This document shows, in pieces, positions 6,101 through 11,961 of a stretch of DNA of 11,961 nt (its first letter is position 1; every line of letters starts with the position of its first letter). The translations under genes were made by a program, and so were the position numbers. The notes below the pieces were generated by a model. The model was not told the DNA's origin, did not search any database, and worked only from the letters and a program-made list of their open reading frames with translations. This DNA comes from Clostridiales bacterium UBA7044 (lineage in GTDB: Bacteria; Bacillota; Clostridia; Oscillospirales; Oscillospiraceae): positions 1 to 11,961 of the forward strand of contig DLAP01000027.1 of assembly GCA_002493965.1 (NCBI GenBank), read 5' to 3'.

Positions 6101-7335
6101 AAACCATGCTGGAAAACGCGAAAGCCGCCAAAGCCCAGGTCTCCCGGATGACCACCGACGAAAAAGACGCCGCCCTGAACGCCATGGCGGAGGCTTTGCT
6201 TGCTGACACTGACGCCATTTTGAACGCCAACGCCCAGGATCTGGAGGCCGCAAAGGATCATATCTCCCCCGTCATGCTGGACAGGCTCCGGCTGACCACC
6301 GATCGCATCGCCGCCATGGCCCAGGGCATTCGGGATGTGGCAGTTCTCCCCGATCCGGTGGGGAAAATTCTGGAAAGTCATACCCGGGAAGACGGTCTGA
6401 AAATCGAAAAGGTCTCCGTTCCCATGGGCGTCATTGCCATCATCTATGAAAGCCGCCCCAACGTCACCAGCGATGCCGCCGCGCTTGCCTTAAAAAGCGG
6501 AAATGTCTGCGTCCTTCGGGGCGGGAAAGAAGCCTTCCGCAGTGCAAACGCCATTGTTTCCGCCCTTCGTTCCGGCCTGAAAGCCCAGGGGATTACGGAA
6601 TACGCCGTGAACCTGGTGCAGGACACCTCCCGGGACAGCGCCACGGCTCTTATGACTGCCAATGGGTATATTGACCTTTTGATCCCCCGGGGCGGGGCAG
6701 GTCTCATTAACGCCTGCGTCCGCAACGCCACCGTCCCCTGTATTGCCACCGGGACGGGCATCTGCCACGTCTATGTGGAGAAGACCGCTGACCTGAACAT
6801 GGCTCTGAACATCGTGGAGAACGCCAAAACCAGCCGTCCCAGCGTGTGCAACGCTGAGGAAGTGCTGCTCATTGACAAGGCCATCGCCCCCCAGTTCCTG
6901 CCCATGCTCTATGACCGGCTGGTGACGAAACGGGAACACCCCGTAGAACTTCGCCTGGACGAGACCGCCGCTGGGATTATTCCCGGCATGCCCGCCGGTG
7001 CGGCGGACTTCGACACAGAATTTCTGGATTACATTCTGGCCGTCAAGTGCGTGGAAAACGTCCAGGAGGCCGTCTCTCACATTGCCGCCCACTCCACCGG
7101 CCACAGCGAGGCCATCGTCACCCGCAGTGCCGAAGCGGAGGCCGTTTTCACCGCCCAAGTGGACAGCGCCGCCGTCTACGTCAACGCCTCCACCCGGTTT
7201 ACCGACGGCGGAGAGTTTGGCCTGGGCTGTGAAATGGGCATCTCCACCCAGAAGCTTCACGCCCGTGGCCCCATGGGTCTGCGGGAGCTGACCACCTATA
7301 AATATGTAATTCACGGCAACGGACACATCCGGTAA
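6097..7335 (+). CDS. proA: Glutamate-5-semialdehyde dehydrogenase
   Basis: The 412-residue protein, close to E. coli ProA at 417, reduces gamma-glutamyl phosphate with NADPH to glutamate-5-semialdehyde, which cyclises to pyrroline-5-carboxylate. It begins at the ATG overlapping the proB stop, with GGAGG (6086-6090) inside the end of proB. Family features include VPMGVIAIIYESRPNVTSDA at about 108-127 and ALKSGNVCVLRGGKEA at about 131-146. SRPSVCNAEEVLL at 246-258 contains C251, the expected catalytic cysteine. Near the C-terminus are RFTDGGEFGLGCEMGIST and HARGPMGLRELTTYKYV, both standard for ProA. It is the middle gene of the proBAC operon; the tight overlap suggests stoichiometric expression with ProB, whose labile acyl-phosphate product is thought to be passed directly to ProA. 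Confidence 0.96.
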   Translation: MKTMLENAKAAKAQVSRMTTDEKDAALNAMAEALLADTDAILNANAQDLEAAKDHISPVMLDRLRLTTDRIAAMAQGIRDVAVLPDPVGKILESHTREDGLKIEKVSVPMGVIAIIYESRPNVTSDAAALALKSGNVCVLRGGKEAFRSANAIVSALRSGLKAQGITEYAVNLVQDTSRDSATALMTANGYIDLLIPRGGAGLINACVRNATVPCIATGTGICHVYVEKTADLNMALNIVENAKTSRPSVCNAEEVLLIDKAIAPQFLPMLYDRLVTKREHPVELRLDETAAGIIPGMPAGAADFDTEFLDYILAVKCVENVQEAVSHIAAHSTGHSEAIVTRSAEAEAVFTAQVDSAAVYVNASTRFTDGGEFGLGCEMGISTQKLHARGPMGLRELTTYKYVIHGNGHIR

Positions 7336-7347
7336 GGAGGGAATCCA

Positions 7348-8133
7348 ATGAAGTACGGTTTTCTCGGCTGCGGCAATATGGGAAGCGCCATTGCGAAAGC
7401 CCTTTCGAAAAGCACCCGGGACATTCTGGTAACAGACCGCTCCGGCAGAGCCAAGGCTCTTGCGGAAGACCTGGGGATCACCTATTCCGACAATGAAACA
7501 ATCGCTTCCAGCTGTGACGGAATCTTCCTTGGGGTCAAGCCTCACATGATGAAGGATATGCTGCTGTCCTTGCAGTCCGTCCTCCGGGAAAAGAAGCCCC
7601 TGCTGATTACTATGGCAGCCGGGCTTACGACTGGGCAGATCGAAGATTTTGCGGGCTGTCCCCTCCCCATCATCCGCATCATGCCCAACACCCCAACCGC
7701 CGTAGGCAAGGGCATGATTCAATACTGCTGCAACAGTCTGGTCACAGAGGAGGCTTTGGCAAGCTTCCTGCAAGACATGACCCCCTGCGGGCTTCTGGAC
7801 CCGTTGGAAGAATCCCTCATCGATGCCGCCAGCGCCCTGTCCGGCTGCGGCCCCGCCTATGCCTATCTCTTTATGGAGGCTCTGGCAGACGGCGCGGTAG
7901 CCTGCGGCGTTCCCCGGAAAAAGGCCATGGAGTATGCCGCCGCCACCCTGTCCGGCGCGGCGGAAATGGTTTTGCAGACCCACCAGCATCCCGGCGAACT
8001 GAAGGACGCTGTCTGCTCTCCCGGCGGCAGCACCATTGCGGGCGTTCGGGCACTGGAAGATAAGGGTTTCCGGGGTGCTGTCATGGATTGTGTCATTGCC
8101 GCTTACGAGAAAAATAAACTGCTTGGGAAATAA
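7348..8133 (+). CDS. proC: Pyrroline-5-carboxylate reductase
   Basis: Start at ATG 7348, 12 bases after the proA stop, with AAGGAGGG overlapping that stop codon. ProC reduces pyrroline-5-carboxylate to proline with NAD(P)H, the last step of the pathway. The 261 residues are normal length. The Rossmann dinucleotide site is FLGCGNMGSAIAKAL at 5-19. It is followed by VKP at 63-65, RIMPNTPTAVGKG at 110-122 and the helical dimerisation domain with ALSGCGPAYAYLFMEAL at 163-179. The C-terminal SPGGSTIAGVRALE at 224-237 is also characteristic. All expected motifs are present. Last gene of the operon, followed by a strong hairpin four bases after the stop. Confidence 0.96.
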   Translation: MKYGFLGCGNMGSAIAKALSKSTRDILVTDRSGRAKALAEDLGITYSDNETIASSCDGIFLGVKPHMMKDMLLSLQSVLREKKPLLITMAAGLTTGQIEDFAGCPLPIIRIMPNTPTAVGKGMIQYCCNSLVTEEALASFLQDMTPCGLLDPLEESLIDAASALSGCGPAYAYLFMEALADGAVACGVPRKKAMEYAAATLSGAAEMVLQTHQHPGELKDAVCSPGGSTIAGVRALEDKGFRGAVMDCVIAAYEKNKLLGK

Positions 8134-8136
8134 GCA

Positions 8137-8184
8137 CTGCGCCCCAATCTGTACGAACCGTACAAATTGGGGCGCAGATTCTTT
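8137..8184 (+). terminator. Terminator after proC
   Basis: CTGCGCCCCAAT (8137-8148) pairs perfectly with ATTGGGGCGCAG (8166-8177). After one C-A mismatch, TGTAC (8150-8154) pairs with GTACA (8160-8164) around a GAACC loop. The T tract is short (ATTCTTT). As it lies between convergent genes, it may also serve the acetyltransferase transcript from the other side. Confidence 0.78.
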
Positions 8185-8210
8185 GACCTGGAAGCTTCCT
8201 AAATCATAAT

Positions 8211-8696
8211 TTATCTATTTTCCATGATTAGTTCTTTACATTTCCATTCTTCACCCATAATACAATATTTTTCCGTTGCATCCAGAACCACATCATGAAA
8301 GCCAACTGCTTTATAGCAGTAATAAGCTGGAAGATTATTCTCAAAAACACCCAGTGATACTTTTTTCGCACCATATATTTCAAACGCAAATTTCAGACCT
8401 AATTGAAGCATAGCCTTCCCATAGCCTTTTCCTCGCTTGTGAGGATCTATAATAACAAATCCAAAGCGCAGTTCGTCCAATGACTCATCAGGATTTCTCA
8501 GTGTAAAAAAGCCCACGATTCCCGTTTCGTCAAATGCAGTAAACGGCATTAGGGATTCAACAAAACGAAATTCATTTTGCGATATAGGATAGTTGCCAAG
8601 TACCCCCGCCGTCCACTGATAAAATGTTTTTTCATCTTGACACCACAATAATATTGTTTTTGCATCCATAGATTTATACGGTCTGATTCTAATCAT
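8211..8696 (-). CDS. GNAT-family N-acetyltransferase (RimJ/RimL-like), AT-rich
   Basis: The chosen start is the ATG at 8694-8696, with GAGG eight bases upstream; a longer frame to 8795 overlaps the amidohydrolase gene and has no support. The 161-residue product fits a single GNAT domain. It opens MIRIRPYKSMDA and has FVIIDPHKRGKGYGKAML at 80-97, in which RGKGYG is the acetyl-CoA pyrophosphate-binding loop. It continues with VSLGVFENNLPAYYCYKAVGF at 113-133, the usual C-terminal strand and helix. The substrate (protein N-terminus, amine or antibiotic) cannot be told. The coding region is much richer in A and T than all its neighbours: 63 of 180 bases are G or C at 8221-8400, against 42 of 60 at 7081-7140. 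It follows the amidohydrolase gene after 16 bases and was probably acquired by transfer. Confidence 0.88.
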   Translation of the reverse strand: MIRIRPYKSMDAKTILLWCQDEKTFYQWTAGVLGNYPISQNEFRFVESLMPFTAFDETGIVGFFTLRNPDESLDELRFGFVIIDPHKRGKGYGKAMLQLGLKFAFEIYGAKKVSLGVFENNLPAYYCYKAVGFHDVVLDATEKYCIMGEEWKCKELIMENR

Positions 8697-8712
8697 ATTC
8701 TTTACCTCAGTA

Positions 8713-9561
8713 TCAAAATTTTCTCCGAATCTCCCGGATGCCCTTTTCCAGAACAGCTTCCGTTTCTTCCCCCAGCGCCTCCCCCAAAAGGGCATATTCC
8801 GTCAAACTTCCATGAGGCACCGCCCAGGCTCCAGCATCCGTTCCCGGTGCCAGCAGGCCCTCCATTGCGGCAAACCGCTTTATATTCTCCACAGCACTTT
8901 CCAGAATCTTTTCTACCGCCGTCTCGTCAAAGCGCCCCTTCCCCCGAAGGTTGCCGATGGTGGAAAGGGTGGGTACCCAGACGCAGCCGTTTTCCTTCAT
9001 GGCATGAAGGGCTTCCTCATTTAGATACGCCCCATGCTCCACAGAATCCACTTTTGCTTCCGCCGCCGCTTCCACACACCGGCTTCCGTTGGCGTGGGCC
9101 ATGACGGCAAAACCCTCCTCATGGGCAATGTGAATAAGTTCCCGGATCTCTGCAGGTTCCATAGGTTCTTCCGTCAACACCCCAAACCGGTCAAAGTTCA
9201 TCAGGCCGGAAATCATGATTTTAATAAAGTCCGCACCCTCTGCCTTTGCCTGTATGACCAAATTCTGATATTCTCTTAAGTTTTCATAGGTTCTTCCAAT
9301 GAAGCCGCCGTAATGCCCCGCCTTCCGCAGGGGTGCCAGGGGCGTCCGGTAGGTGATCCCGTATTCCGGTGATAAATCCCGGGCTTTTCTTCCCACGCCC
9401 CACCGGTCTCCTCCATCCCGGAGATAGGTAAAGCCCAAAGCCTTGTAGACACCGAGGGCCTTTCGCACCCAGGCCTCGTCCACCTGTTCCCGGTGCCGAT
9501 CAATAGCAGCTTTCCAATTCGCTCCATCCAGCACCATATGGATATGGCAGTCACAGTACAC
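8713..9561 (-). CDS. Compact amidohydrolase-superfamily protein
   Basis: I place the start at the GTG at 9561, which follows GAAGGG at about ten bases and lies about 17 bases past the predicted transcription start. The frame is open to an ATG at 9672, but that stretch contains both divergent promoters. The resulting 282-residue enzyme begins almost at its first metal ligands: H6 and H8 in CDCHIHM. Further expected ligands are K114 (FIKIMISG, candidate carboxylated lysine), H156 (VMAHANG), H176 (SVEHGAYL) and D242 (APGTDAG). This fits the imidazolonepropionase/prolidase-like branch with a binuclear metal site. The usual N- and C-terminal beta-sandwich strands are missing at both ends. The substrate is unknown. 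Adjacent proline biosynthesis genes make a prolyl dipeptide an idle possibility only. The AT-rich acetyltransferase follows in the same direction. Confidence 0.82.
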   Translation of the reverse strand: MYCDCHIHMVLDGANWKAAIDRHREQVDEAWVRKALGVYKALGFTYLRDGGDRWGVGRKARDLSPEYGITYRTPLAPLRKAGHYGGFIGRTYENLREYQNLVIQAKAEGADFIKIMISGLMNFDRFGVLTEEPMEPAEIRELIHIAHEEGFAVMAHANGSRCVEAAAEAKVDSVEHGAYLNEEALHAMKENGCVWVPTLSTIGNLRGKGRFDETAVEKILESAVENIKRFAAMEGLLAPGTDAGAWAVPHGSLTEYALLGEALGEETEAVLEKGIREIRRKF

Positions 9562-9584
9562 GCCATCACGTCCCTTCTTCCGCC

Positions 9585-9613
9585 AGTATAGCAGTTTCTC
9601 TTTCTTTCCGCAA
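9585..9613 (-). promoter_or_regulatory. Promoter of the amidohydrolase gene
   Basis: On the minus strand: TTGCGG (complement of 9608-9613), a 17-base spacer ending TGC, and TATACT (complement of 9585-9590), so the -10 has the extended TGn element. It places transcription start near 9578 and supports the GTG start at 9561, since any upstream start codon in frame would not be on this transcript. Confidence 0.65.
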
Positions 9614-9632
9614 GAAAAAAGATTTTTCCCTA

Positions 9633-9661
9633 TTGACATTGGAGAGAATATAGGATATACT
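9633..9661 (+). promoter_or_regulatory. zntA: Consensus promoter of the heavy-metal ATPase gene
   Basis: TTGACA (9633-9638) and TATACT (9656-9661) have a 17-base spacer. Predicted start of transcription is near 9668, giving a leader of about 52 bases before the ATG at 9720. Its -35 box is 19 bases from the -35 of the divergent amidohydrolase promoter. Confidence 0.85.
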
Positions 9662-9669
9662 AATCTCAT

Positions 9670-9691
9670 CATATGAATGATTGCTCATATG
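9670..9691. promoter_or_regulatory. ArsR/SmtB-like operator, candidate
   Basis: CATATGA (9670-9676) and TCATATG (9685-9691) form a perfect 7-base inverted repeat around 8 bases. It starts nine bases after the -10 box, at or just after the predicted transcription start. The ATATGA-N8-TCATAT form resembles operators of ArsR/SmtB metal sensors (SmtB, ZiaR, CzrA type), which repress metal exporter genes until Zn, Cd or Pb binds. No such regulator gene is in the window. Confidence 0.55.
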
Positions 9692-9719
9692 TCGATTTAA
9701 GCAATCAAGGAGGAAGATT

Positions 9720-11897
9720 ATGGAGCGGAAAGTCTATACCATTGACAATCTGGACTGCGCCAATTGCGCCGCCAAAATCGAATCGAAATTGAACGATCAC
9801 CCCCAGGTAGAGAAAGCTGTCATCACCTTCGCCACCCGGCAGCTCCGCCTCACCGCCGAAAACCCGGATGTCCTGATCCCGGAATTGCAGGCCATCGCCC
9901 GCACCGTGGAGCCGGACGCGGAAATTCTTCCCCGGGAGGAAAAGGGCCATCATCACAGCGGCGAACACCATCATCCCCATGGGGAGGAATGCGGCTGTGG
10001 GCACGACCACCACGGCGAAGCGTGTGCCTGCGGCCATGATCACACCCATGAAGAGGGCCATAGCCATCAGGCGCATGACCATGACGAGCCGGAAAGCGTC
10101 CGTCCTCTGCTTGTGGGAGCCGTTCTCTTTGTGATTGGACTGATTCTGGAGCACGCCGGACTGGGCTGGGCCTCCATGGCCCTGTGTTTGGCCGCCTATG
10201 CGCTCTTGGGCTGGGAGGTCATTGTCAAAGCTTACAAGAATCTTCGGGGCGGCCATATGCTGGATGAAAACTTTCTGATGAGTGTCGCGTCCCTGGGCGC
10301 TTTCTTCATCGGCAACGCCCCGGAGGGCGTGGGCGTGATGCTCTTCTACCGAATCGGCGAGTACTTCGAGGAAAAGGCTGTGGAGCGCAGCCGCAGTCAG
10401 ATCATGGAAGCCGTGGACCTGCGGCCGGACGTGGTACAGCTGGTGGAGGGAGAATCCGTCCGGGAAATCCCCGCAGGGGACACCAAGGTTGGCGACACCC
10501 TGCTGGTCCGCCCCGGCGACCGGATCCCCGTGGACGGCGTAATCCTCACCGGAGAGAGCCGGGTAGACACCGCCCCCATCACTGGGGAACCGGTGCCCGT
10601 CCATGTGGACCCCGGAACCAGCGTTGTCTCTGGCTGCATCAACGGAAGCGGGCAGCTGACCATGCGGGTAGAAAAGCCCTTGAGCGAGTCCATGGTCACC
10701 AGGATTCTGGACAGCGTGGAAAACGCCGCCGCCAGCAAGCCGAAAATCGACCGCTTTATCACCCGCTTTGCCAGGGTTTACACCCCCGTGGTGGTGGGCC
10801 TTGCCGCCGTCATCGCCCTTCTTCCCTCTCTGGTCACCGGAAACTGGAGTTACTGGGTCTACACCGCACTGACCTTTCTGGTCATGAGCTGCCCCTGCGC
10901 TCTGGTGCTCAGCGTGCCTCTGGCCTTCTTCGCCGGAATCGGCGCGGGCAGCAAGAAGGGCATCCTCTTCAAGGGCGGCCAGTCTATGGAGGCCATGGGA
11001 AAGATCAAGACCGTCATCGTGGATAAAACCGGCACCGTCACCCAGGGAAATTTCCAGGTGCAGAAACAGGAGGGCGGCCCCTCCCTGCTGGAAATCTGCG
11101 CTTGCTGTGAGCAGCAGTCCACCCACCCAATCGCGGAAAGCATCGTCTCCGCCGCAAAAAGACAGGGGATCAGCCTCCGCCAGCCGGAGGAACTGGAAGA
11201 ACTGGCGGGCCGGGGCATCCGGGCTAAATTGGACGGTAAAGAGGTTTTATGCGGTAACACCCGTCTTCTGAGGGAGTATGGCGTCTCCTTCCCCGAAACA
11301 AAAGAACCGGGGACCCAGGTTCTGGCAGCGGTGGACGGGGTATACCAAGGGTATCTGCTCATTTCCGACACCATCAAGCCCGGGGCGGAGCCTGCCGTCC
11401 GTGCCCTTCGGGAAAGCGGCATCGAAACCGTCATGCTCACCGGCGATGGGTCGGACGCGGCCCGGGCAGTAGCAGGGGCCGTGGGCATTCGGGAGGTTCA
11501 CGCAGGGCTTCTTCCCCATCAAAAGCTGGAACGGCTCCAGGCCATCCGGGAGGAAAAAGGGGCCTGTATGTTTGTAGGTGACGGCATCAACGACGCCCCG
11601 GTGCTGGCCGGTGCGGACGTGGGCGCGGCCATGGGCAGCGGCGCGGACGCGGCCATTGAGGCTGCCGACGTGGTCTTCATGACCTCCGATATGGAGGCCA
11701 TTCCCCAGTCTCTGCGCATTGCGAAGGCCACCGGAAAAATCGCTTTGGAAAACGTAATTTTCGCCCTTGCGATTAAGCTTGCCGTCATGATCCTGGGCCT
11801 GGCTGGCTTTGCCTCCATGTGGATGGCCGTCTTCGCCGATTCCGGCGTGGCCATGCTGTGCGTCCTCAATTCCATCCGAATGCTCTACAAAAAGTAA
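9720..11897 (+). CDS. zntA: Zn/Cd/Pb-exporting P1B-type ATPase (ZntA/CadA type)
   Basis: The start is the ATG at 9720, after AAGGAGG (9707-9713). The 725-residue pump couples ATP hydrolysis to export of heavy-metal ions across the cytoplasmic membrane. An N-terminal HMA domain (about 4-70) binds metal through C13 and C16 in LDCANCAAKI. A His/Cys-rich linker follows at about 76-122. The actuator domain has TGE at 288-290. The membrane metal site has CPC at 391-393. The phosphorylated aspartate is D435 in DKTGT, the nucleotide domain has THP at 468-470, and the hinge is GDGIND at 620-625. K686 in the seventh membrane helix and D707 in FADSGVAM in the eighth point to the P1B-2 group, which takes Zn, Cd and Pb rather than Cu. 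All catalytic residues are intact. The exact metal cannot be fixed, and Firmicute homologues are often called cadA. Confidence 0.94.
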   Translation: MERKVYTIDNLDCANCAAKIESKLNDHPQVEKAVITFATRQLRLTAENPDVLIPELQAIARTVEPDAEILPREEKGHHHSGEHHHPHGEECGCGHDHHGEACACGHDHTHEEGHSHQAHDHDEPESVRPLLVGAVLFVIGLILEHAGLGWASMALCLAAYALLGWEVIVKAYKNLRGGHMLDENFLMSVASLGAFFIGNAPEGVGVMLFYRIGEYFEEKAVERSRSQIMEAVDLRPDVVQLVEGESVREIPAGDTKVGDTLLVRPGDRIPVDGVILTGESRVDTAPITGEPVPVHVDPGTSVVSGCINGSGQLTMRVEKPLSESMVTRILDSVENAAASKPKIDRFITRFARVYTPVVVGLAAVIALLPSLVTGNWSYWVYTALTFLVMSCPCALVLSVPLAFFAGIGAGSKKGILFKGGQSMEAMGKIKTVIVDKTGTVTQGNFQVQKQEGGPSLLEICACCEQQSTHPIAESIVSAAKRQGISLRQPEELEELAGRGIRAKLDGKEVLCGNTRLLREYGVSFPETKEPGTQVLAAVDGVYQGYLLISDTIKPGAEPAVRALRESGIETVMLTGDGSDAARAVAGAVGIREVHAGLLPHQKLERLQAIREEKGACMFVGDGINDAPVLAGADVGAAMGSGADAAIEAADVVFMTSDMEAIPQSLRIAKATGKIALENVIFALAIKLAVMILGLAGFASMWMAVFADSGVAMLCVLNSIRMLYKK

Positions 11898-11911
11898 CAA
11901 CGGAATTCCCC

Positions 11912-11943
11912 AAAGGGGCTGTCGGTGCCGACAGCCCCTTTCA
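11912..11943 (+). terminator. Terminator after the heavy-metal ATPase gene
   Basis: AAAGGGGCTGTCGG (11912-11925) pairs perfectly with CCGACAGCCCCTTT (11928-11941), about 13 bp with a four-base loop. It begins 14 bases after the stop. The T tract is only the three T at the base of the stem, so efficiency may be modest. The last 20 bases of the window hold nothing recognisable. Confidence 0.75.
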
Positions 11944-11961
11944 GCGTGTCAAAAAAGTCTC

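Noticed and set aside
6490..7989. Minus-strand open frame of 499 codons
   Set aside because: It runs antisense to proA and proC, both intact with full motif sets. It reflects low stop-codon frequency in GC-rich DNA.
8697..8795. Longer N-terminus for the acetyltransferase
   Set aside because: It would overlap the amidohydrolase coding end by 83 bases, and the extra residues do not belong to the GNAT fold. The ATG at 8696 has its own ribosome binding site.
5330..9561. Idea that the amidohydrolase is a prolidase working with proBAC
   Set aside because: The genes are convergent and separated by a terminator and an acquired gene. Nothing in the sequence fixes a proline-containing substrate.
9562..9672. 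Longer N-terminus for the amidohydrolase (ATG at 9672 or 9639)
   Set aside because: These codons would span both divergent promoters and add a non-homologous stretch. No Shine-Dalgarno sequence precedes them, while GTG 9561 has one plus a fitting promoter.
9705..11126. Minus-strand open frame of 473 codons
   Set aside because: Antisense shadow of the metal ATPase; it lacks a start signal and family motifs.

Overview
The window looks like chromosomal DNA of a GC-rich, low-redundancy Firmicute, most probably a gut-type Clostridia of the Oscillospiraceae/Ruminococcaceae kind. This is an inference. It rests on strong AGGAGG ribosome binding sites, sigma-A-type promoters, an FMN riboswitch ahead of an ECF-type ribU, a CdaR/PucR regulator, a DUF4830-type protein, and RCC1-repeat proteins carrying the bacterial 38-residue unit. 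I see no integrase, transposase, phage gene, CRISPR array, tRNA or rRNA.

Layout, left to right. (1) 65-1516 (+): a membrane-anchored protein with about four 44-residue TPR-like helical repeats, then exactly seven 38-residue RCC1-like repeats. It ends in a perfect hairpin, back to back with the terminator of the next, convergent gene. (2) 1619-2707 (-): a CdaR/PucR-type regulator with two good promoter candidates and a pair of TGCGCA palindromes. (3) 2878-3612 (-): an RsuA-family 16S rRNA pseudouridine synthase. (4) 3683-4264 (+): a small anchored secreted protein resembling DUF4830. (5) 4289-5263 (+): a complete riboflavin uptake unit, made of a consensus promoter, FMN aptamer, attenuator terminator, ribU and final terminator. 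(6) 5288-8184 (+): a complete proline biosynthesis operon proB-proA-proC, with its own extended -10 promoter and terminator. (7) 8211-9561 (-): a compact amidohydrolase followed by a GNAT acetyltransferase whose base composition is strikingly AT-rich. (8) 9633-11943 (+): a Zn/Cd/Pb-type P1B ATPase with a consensus promoter, an ArsR/SmtB-like operator, a His/Cys-rich metal-binding linker and a terminator.

How the parts work together. ProB, ProA and ProC turn glutamate into proline. RibU imports riboflavin and is switched off when FMN is plentiful. The ATPase exports divalent heavy metals, probably derepressed by a metal sensor encoded outside the window. The amidohydrolase and the ATPase are read divergently from a 158-base region in which both promoters can be placed precisely. 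Most genes are ordinary housekeeping or accessory functions, and I do not see a clear new multi-gene system. The points most worth a second look are the seven-unit RCC1 surface protein with a cysteine in register in every repeat, the AT-rich acetyltransferase joined directly to a minimal amidohydrolase, the metal-responsive operator, and an aptamer/terminator complementarity that suggests how the FMN switch works.
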